A stretch of DNA of 64,000 bases from CACPJA01 sp964629335 (lineage in GTDB: Bacteria; Pseudomonadota; Gammaproteobacteria; Steroidobacterales; UBA11654), in contig CAZVRH010000003.1 in assembly GCA_964629335.1 (NCBI GenBank), positions 11,541 to 75,540 on the forward strand, in the 5' to 3' direction. This document shows, piece by piece, positions 35,597 to 44,597 of the stretch. A program made the position numbers and the translations under genes. Numbering within the stretch: the stretch's first letter is position 1; every line of letters begins with the position of its first letter. Under the pieces are notes generated by a model. The model was not told the origin of the DNA, did not search any database, and saw nothing but the letters and a program-made list of their open reading frames with translations.

Positions 35597-36421
35597 ATGA
35601 AAACAGAAATTAAAATCAAGCCTTTTTGGTATTCCGATATTTGGTTATGGCCAAAACTTATAACAATAATTACAACATTAGATAAAGAGGGCACGGTCAA
35701 TGCTGGCCCTTATTCACACATCATGCAATACGATGTGATGACCAAAAACCCCAGAATGATTGTAGGGTTTAGGCAAGATTCACATACTTTTGTAAACATT
35801 TGTGACACCGGTGAGTTTGTTGTTAACTGTCCTAGTGCCTCACACCTAGACGACATGATGGAGACTGCTAAGTTCTACCCTGAAGGGGTAAATGAACTTG
35901 AGTTCACCTCCTTCACATCCATTCCCTCAAAAAAAGTGAAGCCCCCTAGCTTAAAAGAATGCCCCCAGATAGCAGAATGCACTGTGGATGAAATAATCAA
36001 ATTAGAAAAAAGCACGGGCATTGTGATTGGAACGATAGAAGCTATCGTGGTTGATGAAAAATTGGTGGATATGGGTAGAGAAGAAAGAATTCGCACCATG
36101 GACCTACCAATCGGCATGGGGGATGAGGCAAGGCAAATCTATTATCACACCACTATTGGTGATCTTACTCAGCACGCTTTGGGGCAGCCTAAAAACGCAA
36201 TGCAAGGTGCGGACGCTGTAACTTCTATGGACTGGAACAAAGAAGCAATGACTATGCTAATGAACGTGCCACCGCCACTAAGAAAAATGGTGATCGAAAA
36301 CACAGAAGAGTTTACACAAGAGAAAAACGCGACTGTGGTGACTGCTGAACTCTTTTCCGAGCTGGCAAAATCTGTCGGAATGGATCCTGAAGTGATGGAA
36401 AGATTTAGAAGCGGAGGTTAA
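35597..36421 (+). CDS. Flavin-reductase-like split-barrel protein with PCP_red-like C-terminal domain
   Basis: A 274-residue protein. Residues 10-200 resemble the FMN-binding flavin-reductase split barrel: P-K-L-I-T-I-I-T-T-L, N-A-G-P-Y-S-H near 35, M-I-V-G-F-R near 52, and G-E-F-V-V-N near 75. The last 60 residues (W-N-K-E-A-M-T-M-L-M-N-V-P near 210, then R-K-M-V-I-E-N, V-V-T-A-E-L) look like the small PCP_red domain known from the C-terminus of the protochlorophyllide reductase B subunit. That assignment is by eye. It follows the amino-acid symporter by 8 nt. Partner and substrate unknown. Confidence 0.6.
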   Translation: MKTEIKIKPFWYSDIWLWPKLITIITTLDKEGTVNAGPYSHIMQYDVMTKNPRMIVGFRQDSHTFVNICDTGEFVVNCPSASHLDDMMETAKFYPEGVNELEFTSFTSIPSKKVKPPSLKECPQIAECTVDEIIKLEKSTGIVIGTIEAIVVDEKLVDMGREERIRTMDLPIGMGDEARQIYYHTTIGDLTQHALGQPKNAMQGADAVTSMDWNKEAMTMLMNVPPPLRKMVIENTEEFTQEKNATVVTAELFSELAKSVGMDPEVMERFRSGG

Positions 36422-36460
36422 ATTTATTTATTTTAGAATCTGTAAATCAATCAATATTTG

Positions 36461-37930
36461 ATGAAACTCGAAATAACAAACAAAAACTTATTCATTGAAA
36501 AAGCATACATAGATGGTCAATGGGTTGATGCTGATGACGGCTCAACCATCGATGTCTTTAATCCAGTAAACCAAGAACTTATAGGCTGCGTGCCGAATTG
36601 TGGAGCTACCGAAACCAACGTTGCGATAAATGCGGCTGCTGAAGCACAGAAAAAATGGAAGAAATTTCCTGCTAAAGAAAAGGCTTCTACTCTTAGGGAC
36701 TTTTACGATCTACTTTGTTCGAATCAGGATGATTTGGCAAAGATCCTTACCTACGAACAAGGTAAGCCTTTGGCAGAAGCCATAGGAGAAATCACATACT
36801 CTGCCTCATTTATTGAGTGGTTTGCTGAGGAGGCTAAACGTATTTATGGAGATTTGATACCTGGGCACATGCATGATAGAAGGACTATGGTTATCAAACA
36901 GCCTATTGGGGTTGTGGCTTCGATCACGCCTTGGAACTTTCCCTCAGCAATGCTGGCAAGAAAGGTTGGTCCTGCGCTCGCAACAGGGTGCTCGCTTGTA
37001 TGCAAACCAGCAAAACAAACTCCTTTTTCAGCGTTGGCATTTGCTTATTTAGCGGAAGAAGCTGGTTTGCCAAAAGGTTTGTTAAATGTAATAACAGGCA
37101 ATGCACAAACTATTGGTAAAGCTCTGACTGACAGTGATACGGTCCGCAAACTCACGTTTACCGGATCAACTGAGATAGGAAAGATGTTACTAAAAGATTG
37201 TGCTAAAACAGTCAAAAGGGTTTCGATGGAGCTTGGGGGACATGCCCCATTTATTGTTTTTGAAGACGCTGATATAGAGGCAGCCATTGCTGGAGCGATA
37301 GCAGCAAAATACAGAAACGCAGGGCAGACCTGTGTTTGTGCTAATCGAATATATGTTCACCAAAATGTTTATGAGGAATTTTCTTTGGGATTTGCCAAAG
37401 AAGCTAGGAAGCTTCAAACAGGCCAAGGCTTTGATTCCTCAGTTGATCAGGGGCCGCTTATTGATGAAGCCGCATTGGTTAAAGTCGAAGAGCATGTTGC
37501 AGATGCAAAAAACCACGGAGGAGAGGTTATTGTTGGCGGGCGCCCTCATAAGCTTGGAGGCTTGTTCTATGAGCCGACTGTTATTAAAAACGCCAATGAT
37601 AAAATGCTTGTGTCATACGAAGAGACATTTGGCCCTGTCGCCCCTTTGTTTTCTTTTGCAACAGAAGAAGAGGTCATCGAAAGAGCAAACAACACTCCTT
37701 TTGGCCTTGCTTCTTATTTTTACACCAGAGATTTAGCAAAAAGTTGGAGGGTTTCTGAGCAGCTTGAATATGGGATAGTTGGCTTAAACACCGGAATTAT
37801 TTCTACTGAAATGGCTCCCTTCGGCGGCGTTAAGGAGTCCGGTATGGGGAGAGAGGGTTCAAAATATGGAGTCGATGACTATTTAGAAATTAAATACGTT
37901 TCATTAGCAGGAATAGAAGAACCATTGTAA
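36461..37930 (+). CDS. NAD(P)-dependent succinate-semialdehyde dehydrogenase family protein
   Basis: A 489-residue aldehyde dehydrogenase. P-W-N-F-P near residue 150, the F-T-G-S-T-E-I-G cofactor loop near 227, the general-base Glu in M-E-L-G-G-H-A near 251, and the nucleophile Cys in N-A-G-Q-T-C-V near 285 are all present. The G-Q-T-C-V-C-A-N and K-E-S-G-M-G-R-E-G motifs fit the GabD subgroup. It oxidises succinate semialdehyde or a similar aldehyde to the acid. The start codon ATG follows an in-frame TTG; the ATG is preferred. Confidence 0.88.
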   Translation: MKLEITNKNLFIEKAYIDGQWVDADDGSTIDVFNPVNQELIGCVPNCGATETNVAINAAAEAQKKWKKFPAKEKASTLRDFYDLLCSNQDDLAKILTYEQGKPLAEAIGEITYSASFIEWFAEEAKRIYGDLIPGHMHDRRTMVIKQPIGVVASITPWNFPSAMLARKVGPALATGCSLVCKPAKQTPFSALAFAYLAEEAGLPKGLLNVITGNAQTIGKALTDSDTVRKLTFTGSTEIGKMLLKDCAKTVKRVSMELGGHAPFIVFEDADIEAAIAGAIAAKYRNAGQTCVCANRIYVHQNVYEEFSLGFAKEARKLQTGQGFDSSVDQGPLIDEAALVKVEEHVADAKNHGGEVIVGGRPHKLGGLFYEPTVIKNANDKMLVSYEETFGPVAPLFSFATEEEVIERANNTPFGLASYFYTRDLAKSWRVSEQLEYGIVGLNTGIISTEMAPFGGVKESGMGREGSKYGVDDYLEIKYVSLAGIEEPL

Positions 37931-37948
37931 TTGCTATCTTCCTAGGTA

Positions 37949-37969
37949 TGATTCAGCAATACTGAATCA
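37949..37969. terminator. Stem-loop between the aldehyde dehydrogenase and MATE genes
   Basis: TGATTCAG (37949-37956) pairs perfectly with CTGAATCA (37962-37969) around a 5-nt loop, and ends 5 nt before the MATE start codon. There is no T-run, so it may mask the MATE ribosome-binding region rather than terminate. Confidence 0.4.
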
Positions 37970-37974
37970 CTTCT

Positions 37975-39333
37975 ATGAAAGACGAAACCCCAAAACTAAC
38001 AAAAGGCTCTCCATCTAAAGCCATATTTTCAATGATGGTGCCAATGGTCATTGGTCTAATTGTCATTATAGGCAACGGGCTAGTCGATGCTTATTTTATA
38101 GGTCAACTGGGGTACGCTCAATTAGCGGCAGTTAGTTACGCCTTCCCGGTATGGTTTATTTTAGGTGGGATTGTTATGGGTTTAGGGGTTGGCACTGCCT
38201 CATTGGCTTCGAGAGCTATAGGCTCAGGCAATAAAACGGTAGTTAGTGAAATCGCTACACATGCAATGATTCTATCTATCGTGGTAGGTGTTTTTGTCAT
38301 TGCTATTGGCTTGTTAACAATTGACACGCTTTTTGGGTTTCTCGGAGCTAATGAAGAGACCATGCCTTATGTTAAGGAATACATGGAGATCTATTACTGG
38401 GGGGGCATTGTTATGGCCGTTCCAATGATCGGCAATTCAGTCATGAGAGCTTCTGGAGACGCTACAACACCGTCCATTTTAATGGCCTCTTCCGCAATCA
38501 TGAATGCTGTATTAGATCCTATATTGATATTTGGTTGGTTTGGCCTTCCAGCGCTTGGGGTTAGAGGTGCAGCGCTGGCGAGCGTTTTATCAAATGTTCT
38601 GTTCCTTATTGCGTCCCTTTGTATTCTTGTTTATAGAGATAACTTAATACAGTTTACTAACCATAGCGTTAAGTCCGTTCTTGAGTCATGGAAGAAAATT
38701 CTACATGTGGGTCTGCCGGCCATAGCGAGCAATCTTATTGCTCCCGTGTCAATGGCGTTGGTCACAGCGTTAATAAGTAGTTACGGGCAAGAGGCTGTAG
38801 CAGCCTATGGTTTAGCTGGAAGGTTGGAAGCTTTAATTATTGTAATTCTCATGGCTCTGGGTGGAGCAATGTCTCCTTATGTTGGCCAAAATTTCGGTGC
38901 TAAGCGTTTTGATCGTTTGGAAGATGGTTTTAAGTTTGCTGCGAAGTTTACCTTGGGGTATTCATTGTTCTGTATTGTTTTTATGAACCTTATGGCTGAT
39001 CTTCTTCTCGGGCTGTTTACCTCTGATCCTGAGGTCATAAGGGTTGCTAAAATGCAGTTACTTATTTGTCCTTGGGGTTATGGATTTCTTGGTCTAGCTG
39101 CAATCTGTAATGGTTCATTTAATGCGGTAGGTAAACCGATGCCGGCAATGATAATTTCGGTTGCTAGAACTCTTGTTGTTTATGTTCCTATGGCGTATCT
39201 GTTTGCCTCAATAATTGGTATTCAAGGAGTGTTTGTGGCTCAAGTTACGGCAAATATTATTGCCGGTTGTGTTGGAGTTTTTTGGTATAAATTGGCAATC
39301 AAAGGATTGTCTAATGAAGTCGAGACTGCTTAA
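37975..39333 (+). CDS. MATE-family efflux transporter
   Basis: A 452-residue membrane protein with 12 hydrophobic segments in two homologous halves, matching MatE domains. P-M-V-I-G-L-I-V near residue 22, G-N-G-L-V-D-A-Y-F-I-G-Q-L-G near 35, the M-R-A-S-G-D-A-T-T-P motif near 158, and the second-half Y-G-Q-E-A-V-A-A-Y-G near 270 mark the family. It exports drugs or metabolites using a Na+ or H+ gradient. Its stop abuts the acs stop directly (convergent). Confidence 0.9.
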   Translation: MKDETPKLTKGSPSKAIFSMMVPMVIGLIVIIGNGLVDAYFIGQLGYAQLAAVSYAFPVWFILGGIVMGLGVGTASLASRAIGSGNKTVVSEIATHAMILSIVVGVFVIAIGLLTIDTLFGFLGANEETMPYVKEYMEIYYWGGIVMAVPMIGNSVMRASGDATTPSILMASSAIMNAVLDPILIFGWFGLPALGVRGAALASVLSNVLFLIASLCILVYRDNLIQFTNHSVKSVLESWKKILHVGLPAIASNLIAPVSMALVTALISSYGQEAVAAYGLAGRLEALIIVILMALGGAMSPYVGQNFGAKRFDRLEDGFKFAAKFTLGYSLFCIVFMNLMADLLLGLFTSDPEVIRVAKMQLLICPWGYGFLGLAAICNGSFNAVGKPMPAMIISVARTLVVYVPMAYLFASIIGIQGVFVAQVTANIIAGCVGVFWYKLAIKGLSNEVETA

Positions 39334-41298
39334 TTATTCAGTCTGTTGAAGTTGTGTGATAATGCTCTCGTCTTCTAGGGTTGAAATATCTTGTGTGATC
39401 TCTTCGCCTTTAGCAATAGAACGAAGCAATCGTCTCATAATTTTTCCTGATCTCGTCTTAGGGAGGTTATCAGAATATCTAATCACATCGGGTTTCGCTA
39501 TTGGTCCAACCTGATCTGCAACCCACATTCTCAGCTCTTCCGTAACCTCCTTTTGCGAGCTCCCAGCGGGTCTTTCTCCTCTGGTAACAACAAATGCGAA
39601 AATACCTTCGCCTTTCACCTCATGAGGCATCCCCACCACAGCTGCTTCAGCAACATTAGGGTGTGCAACGAGTGCTGACTCCACCTCCATTGTTCCCAAA
39701 CGATGTCCAGAAACATTGAGAACATCATCAATTCTTCCCATAATCCAAAAAAACCGGTCTTCATCTTGGTTGGCGCTATCGCCAGCAACATAAAACTGAT
39801 TATTGAATTTTTCCCAATAGGTTTCGATATATCTCTCGTTATCTCCCCATATTGTCCTCAGCATTGAGGGCCATGGTTTTTTTATAACCAAATAACCGCC
39901 TTTATTGGTTTGTGTAACCGGTTCTCCATCCTCATCGACAATATCAGCCATAATGCCCGGTAACGGTTGGGTGCATGAGCCGGGTTTTGTAGATGTTACT
40001 CCTGGAATCGGGCTTATCATTGCTGCGCCTGTTTCTGTTTGCCACCATGTATCTACGATGGGGCATTGTTCTTTACCGATAACAGTGTGGTACCACATCC
40101 ATGCTTCTGGGTTTATAGGTTCTCCCACAGTGCCTAACAGTCTTAGACTGGAAAGATTGTATTTGTTTGGAATATGGTCACCAAGCTTCATCAATGCTCT
40201 AATTGCGGTAGGTGCAGTGTAAAATAAGCTTACCTTGTGTTTCTCACATATTTCCCAAAACCTTCCTGGATGAGGGTGTGTTGGCGCTCCCTCATAGATT
40301 AAAATTGTGGCTCCCGCTGCAAGCGGTCCATAAGCAACATAAGTATGGCCAGTGATCCAACCAACATCAGCTGTACACCAAAAGACATCGGAATCTTTGT
40401 TATCAAATATCCAACTAAAGGTCATCTTGGCATTTAACAAATAACCGCCGCTTGAATGTTGAATCCCTTTTGGTTTTCCGGTCGAGCCGGATGTATAAAG
40501 AATAAACAAAGGATGCTCTGAGTTAAGCGGAACAGCTGTTGATTGGTTGTTTTGATTTTTGATTAGCTCTTCCCACTTGATATCTCGACCTTTATCAATG
40601 CTAACCATTTCTCCGGTTTTGTTTAACACAATCACGTTTTGAACCGTATGGTTCCAACCTTCTAGAGCTTTGTCTGTTGCTTCCTTTAAGGGTATTATAT
40701 TGCCGCCACGAAATGCGCCGTCTGCGGTCACAACTATTTTTGCTTTCGCATCTTCGATCCGATCTTTGAGGGCGTTTGAAGAGAAGCCTCCAAAGACCAC
40801 TGAATGAATTGCCCCAATCCGAGCACAAGCTTGCATTGCAATCACTGCCTCAGGCGACATAGGCATGTAGATTATTACTCTATCGCCCACCTCAACACCA
40901 AGGCTGAGCAAACCGTTTGCAAATAAAGAAACCTCGTCTAATAATTCTTTGTATGAAATTTTTCTAGTGCTGCCATTTTCAGCTTCGAAAATAATGGCTG
41001 TTTTATTTGGATTGGTTTCAACGTTTTTATCCAGACAATTATAAGAAACATTAATCTCTCCATCCTCAAACCACTTGAAATTTGGGGCTTTCTCTGTGTT
41101 TAAAATACTTGTAAAACTTTTAAACCAATGAAGGTTTTCCTCTGCCAACCTCCCCCAAAAACCTATGTGGTCTTCATGGGCGTTATTTATAAGTCTTTCA
41201 AGTTCTGCCTTTGAAAGGTTGGCCTCGCCACTAAACTTTTTTGATGGTGAAAATTGACGTGTTTCGTTTAGTATTGAATCTATTGTTTTATCTGTCAT
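39334..41298 (-). CDS. acs: Acetyl-CoA synthetase
   Basis: A 654-residue AMP-forming enzyme that activates acetate. It has Y-T-S-G-S-T-G-K-P-K-G near residue 265, D-V-G-W-I-T-G-H-T near 310, T-W-W-Q-T-E-T-G near 412, and the C-terminal acetylatable Lys region P-K-T-R-S-G-K-I-M-R-R near 610. The ATG at 41298 gives the family N-terminus; an in-frame start at 41373 would run into the upstream gene. It follows a fructosamine-kinase-like gene by 13 nt. Confidence 0.95.
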   Translation of the reverse strand: MTDKTIDSILNETRQFSPSKKFSGEANLSKAELERLINNAHEDHIGFWGRLAEENLHWFKSFTSILNTEKAPNFKWFEDGEINVSYNCLDKNVETNPNKTAIIFEAENGSTRKISYKELLDEVSLFANGLLSLGVEVGDRVIIYMPMSPEAVIAMQACARIGAIHSVVFGGFSSNALKDRIEDAKAKIVVTADGAFRGGNIIPLKEATDKALEGWNHTVQNVIVLNKTGEMVSIDKGRDIKWEELIKNQNNQSTAVPLNSEHPLFILYTSGSTGKPKGIQHSSGGYLLNAKMTFSWIFDNKDSDVFWCTADVGWITGHTYVAYGPLAAGATILIYEGAPTHPHPGRFWEICEKHKVSLFYTAPTAIRALMKLGDHIPNKYNLSSLRLLGTVGEPINPEAWMWYHTVIGKEQCPIVDTWWQTETGAAMISPIPGVTSTKPGSCTQPLPGIMADIVDEDGEPVTQTNKGGYLVIKKPWPSMLRTIWGDNERYIETYWEKFNNQFYVAGDSANQDEDRFFWIMGRIDDVLNVSGHRLGTMEVESALVAHPNVAEAAVVGMPHEVKGEGIFAFVVTRGERPAGSSQKEVTEELRMWVADQVGPIAKPDVIRYSDNLPKTRSGKIMRRLLRSIAKGEEITQDISTLEDESIITQLQQTE

Positions 41299-41311
41299 AA
41301 CCGAAACATAA

Positions 41312-42184
41312 TTACAGTTTTTGGACAAGCTTGTCCAATAAATTTTCAGCCTGGGATAAATAGCCTTGGCCAAATATATTGAGGTGGTTTATGACGTGAT
41401 AAAGATTGTAAAGGTCTTGTCTGTTTTTGAAACCTTCTGATAAAGGCCATGCCTTGTTATAAGACTTATAAAAACCTCCAGGAAAACCACCAAATAAAAG
41501 GGTCATAGCAATATCTGTTTCTCTATCACCGTAATAAACAGCTGGGTCAAAAATTACTGGTTCGTTTTCGTTAAGCGTGCCCCAGTTGCCAGCCCATAGG
41601 TCGCCGTGCAGCAAAGAAGGTGTTGGAGAATAGTCCTTAAAAAAAAGATCATTACCTTTAATAAGATGATCGGCTTTTATTTTGAGGGTGTTTTTATAGC
41701 CGTTTAGATACGCTAATTCCAGTTGTGGTTTAAGTCTTTGTTCTAAATAGAAGGTTGGCCAATTATTGTGTTGTTGATTATGTTGTCTGGTCAAACCAAT
41801 CCAGTTATTTTCATTCAAACCAAAAAGTTCTTGTGTGTTTTTATGCGCTTCAGCAAGCTTGCTCCCTAAAATTGATGCTGAAAGATTAGTTTTTGGTTGT
41901 AACTCTAAATACTCAAGAATAATGTATGCGCATTGTTTGGTCTCTCCGCAGGCAATAATACTGGGTGTTCTTATAGTGTTTGTTTCGGCTATTGATTTGA
42001 GTCCTCTTGCTTCAGTGGTGAGTCTATTGAAGTTGTTGTTCTGAGTAACTTTAATAAAGAAGCTTGTTTTTTCACTGTAAGCTTTTGCTTTTAAAACACC
42101 ATCGGAAGCCAGATTCAGAGAGGGTTCTGAGCTTTCAAGTTTAATGCCAGAATGCTTTGAGATCTCTGGAATTAGTTCAGACAA
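41312..42184 (-). CDS. Fructosamine kinase family protein
   Basis: A 290-residue APH-fold kinase. The catalytic loop is L-L-H-G-D-L-W-A-G-N-W-G near residue 192, and the metal site is P-V-I-F-D-P-A-V-Y-Y-G-D-R-E-T-D near 210-225, both diagnostic of fructosamine-3-kinase/ketosamine-3-kinase relatives that repair glycated proteins or small amines. The start overlaps the HNH gene by 13 nt, so the two are coupled. Natural substrate in bacteria is unclear. Confidence 0.88.
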   Translation of the reverse strand: MSELIPEISKHSGIKLESSEPSLNLASDGVLKAKAYSEKTSFFIKVTQNNNFNRLTTEARGLKSIAETNTIRTPSIIACGETKQCAYIILEYLELQPKTNLSASILGSKLAEAHKNTQELFGLNENNWIGLTRQHNQQHNNWPTFYLEQRLKPQLELAYLNGYKNTLKIKADHLIKGNDLFFKDYSPTPSLLHGDLWAGNWGTLNENEPVIFDPAVYYGDRETDIAMTLLFGGFPGGFYKSYNKAWPLSEGFKNRQDLYNLYHVINHLNIFGQGYLSQAENLLDKLVQKL

Positions 42185-42789
42185 TCTTGGTTTTCTTTTT
42201 CGAGGTCTATTCGATGATGGATGGGGCTTGATTTAGGTATATAACCCAACAAGAAGTCCATTTGATCTGCGAGAATGTTTCTTCCTTGAAGATAAATGTA
42301 TTCTGCATAATTTGGCACAAAAGGTATTGCTAATAATTCAATCTTTGCTTGCTCAGGCGTTCTACCTCCCTTGTGATGATTGCATCGCTTGCAGGCTGAG
42401 ACAACATTATTCCATTCGTCTCTGCCTCCTTGGCTGATTGGAGTGATATGATCTCTTGTCAGCTCTCGTTTATTATATTGAGCCCCACAATACATACATA
42501 AATAACTATCCCGCTTAAACAATGTTTGATTATTAAGTGGCGGAGTATACCGACTCATTTTTTCTTGAAAATGCTTAGTCCTACCATACGTCGCAATAAT
42601 GGAGTTAACGGTTATTGAGCTTTGTACTCCAGAAGCTGCATTTATACCGCCGTATATGGTATATAAATCATTCCCTAATGTGTAAACAACTTGATCTACT
42701 GCGTATAGCTTCACTGCCTCTTTGTAATCCACCCATTCTAATGGCAGTCCCGTTGTGTCAACCCTGAGTGTTTGATGATAATTATTCAT
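42172..42789 (-). CDS. HNH endonuclease family protein
   Basis: A 205-residue protein with a central HNH domain near residues 85-140: C-M-Y-C-G, then R-D-H-I-T-P-I-S-Q-G-G, N-N-V-V-S-A-C-K-R-C-N-H-H-K-G-G-R-T. The two C-x-x-C pairs bind zinc and the D-H..N..H residues are catalytic. Such stand-alone HNH genes are common in bacterial cores and their role is not known. The ATG at 42789 is preferred to an in-frame TTG at 42822. Confidence 0.82.
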   Translation of the reverse strand: MNNYHQTLRVDTTGLPLEWVDYKEAVKLYAVDQVVYTLGNDLYTIYGGINAASGVQSSITVNSIIATYGRTKHFQEKMSRYTPPLNNQTLFKRDSYLCMYCGAQYNKRELTRDHITPISQGGRDEWNNVVSACKRCNHHKGGRTPEQAKIELLAIPFVPNYAEYIYLQGRNILADQMDFLLGYIPKSSPIHHRIDLEKENQDCLN

Positions 42790-42890
42790 AACTGTTTTTA
42801 TTTTCCTAATAATATTAAACAATTTTTACAGAAATAAAATTGATAATGATGCTCTTGCCAAGAGAATTAATTAAGAAGAGGTATAGAATT

Positions 42891-44309
42891 TTAGCTTTTA
42901 AACTCGGCAACTAGGGCTGTAATAGAGTCCTTGGCATCACCAAAAAGCATTCTTGTATTGTTTTTAAAAAACAATGGGTTTTCAATTCCTGCGAAACCTG
43001 AAGCCATCGATCTTTTGAGAACAAACGTTGTCCTTGCTTTATCAACATCAATGATTGGCATTCCATATATCGGACTTTGTTCGTCTTCTCTAGCAGCTGG
43101 GTTAACTACATCGTTTGCACCAATAACAATACACACATCCACCGATTCAATAATTGAGTTAATATCTTCTGGCTCAATCAATTGGTCATAAGGAACATTT
43201 GCTTCTGCCAATAATACGTTCATATGGCCTGGCATTCTTCCGGCCACGGGGTGGATTACATATTGTACTGTTGTTCCGTTGCCTTCTAATAATTCGCCTA
43301 ATTCTCTGACAGCATGTTGTGCTTGGGCAACCGCCATGCCGTACCCCGGAACAATAGACACAGAAGAAGCGGCTTCCAATATCAGGTAAGCATCTTCTGT
43401 AACAATTGGTTTGACTTCACCCTGTTCTTTGTCGTCTGTTCCTGATGCAACCACAGCCCCAAAACCACTAAACAAGACATTTGCTAAAGACCTATTCATG
43501 GCTTTACACATGATGTTCGTCAGGATTAAGCCGCTTGCTCCAACCAGAGCGCCAGCCACTATTAGAACATTATTTTCAATAACAAAGCCTGCTGCACAAG
43601 CCGCTAATCCTGAGTAACTATTCAACAATGCAATAACTACCGGCATGTCGGCGCCGCCTATTGGGATTACCAAAAGTATGCCCAACAAAAAAGACATGCC
43701 TACGATCGCCACCAGAACTTGCCAATTTAAAGAAAAAACAAGGCCTTGGTTTAAAATCATCTCTGCCCCCAAAAACAGAAGCAAAGCAAACAACAATCCA
43801 TTTATCCATTGTTGTCCTTTATATAAAACAGGGTTTCCGTTCATTCGTCCAGAAAGCTTGCCATAAGCAATAATACTGCCTGTAAAAGTTAGCCCTCCTA
43901 TTACCACGGTAAAAAATATAGGGATCAAGATTCCCAAACTATTGCTGCCAGACAGAATATACTCTGCTGATCCAACAAGCAGGCTAGCGATTCCACCAAA
44001 TCCGTTAAAAACAGCAACCATTTCTGGCATTGATGTCATTTCAACTTTTAAAGCAGCAAACGCACCAATTGATGCTCCTAAGAATATAGCTATAAAAATT
44101 GACTGAAAGTTAATAACACTTTGATCCAATAGGGTCACTATGACTGCAATCAGCATACCAAGGGCTGAAATTAAATTACCTTTAGTGGCTGTTTCGGGTG
44201 AGCTCAACATTTTCAAGCCAGTTATGAAAAGCACTGAGGATAAGATATAAATAAAGTTAACCAGTGCTTCATTAGCGGTTGAGGAAAAAATTGTATTAAA
44301 AAATTCCAT
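42891..44309 (-). CDS. pntB: NAD(P)+ transhydrogenase subunit beta
   Basis: A 472-residue protein with about nine N-terminal membrane segments (residues 1-260) and a C-terminal NADP-binding domain with G-Y-G-M-A-V-A-Q-A-Q-H near 324 and V-I-G-A-N-D-V-V-N-P near 395. With the alpha subunits it couples proton entry to NADPH formation. The ATG abuts the stop of the membrane alpha subunit. Confidence 0.96.
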   Translation of the reverse strand: MEFFNTIFSSTANEALVNFIYILSSVLFITGLKMLSSPETATKGNLISALGMLIAVIVTLLDQSVINFQSIFIAIFLGASIGAFAALKVEMTSMPEMVAVFNGFGGIASLLVGSAEYILSGSNSLGILIPIFFTVVIGGLTFTGSIIAYGKLSGRMNGNPVLYKGQQWINGLLFALLLFLGAEMILNQGLVFSLNWQVLVAIVGMSFLLGILLVIPIGGADMPVVIALLNSYSGLAACAAGFVIENNVLIVAGALVGASGLILTNIMCKAMNRSLANVLFSGFGAVVASGTDDKEQGEVKPIVTEDAYLILEAASSVSIVPGYGMAVAQAQHAVRELGELLEGNGTTVQYVIHPVAGRMPGHMNVLLAEANVPYDQLIEPEDINSIIESVDVCIVIGANDVVNPAAREDEQSPIYGMPIIDVDKARTTFVLKRSMASGFAGIENPLFFKNNTRMLFGDAKDSITALVAEFKS

Positions 44310-44597
44310 CTACTTTTTTTTGAACATGCTTAGCATTCTGTTTGTAACCAAATAGCCGCCAACAACGTTAACCGTGGCAAAAAAAACAGCTAACATCCCC
44401 AATATAAAAGTAATTTCTGAATCAACTGCCTCTGCTCTTGATGTGAGAATCGCTCCAACAATGGTGATACCAGAAATTGCATTTGCTCCAGACATTAACG
44501 GTGTGTGTAAAGTTGAGGGTACTTTTGAAATCAGCTCAAAACCTAAAAAAATAGATAGCACCAAAACAAACAACAACAAAATAAATGTTGGCTCCAT
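44310..44597 (-). CDS. pntAB: NAD(P)+ transhydrogenase subunit alpha, membrane part
   Basis: A 95-residue protein with three or four hydrophobic helices, including V-P-S-T-L-H-T-P-L-M-S-G-A-N-A-I near residue 26. It is the C-terminal portion of E. coli PntA, encoded as a separate gene here, as in many alphaproteobacteria and some gammaproteobacteria. It abuts both neighbours without a spacer. Confidence 0.93.
   Translation of the reverse strand: MEPTFILLLFVLVLSIFLGFELISKVPSTLHTPLMSGANAISGITIVGAILTSRAEAVDSEITFILGMLAVFFATVNVVGGYLVTNRMLSMFKKK

Noticed and set aside
37332..37736. A 134-codon open frame inside the succinate-semialdehyde dehydrogenase gene
   Set aside because: It is an out-of-frame shadow of a well-supported gene, with no domain and no ribosome-binding site.
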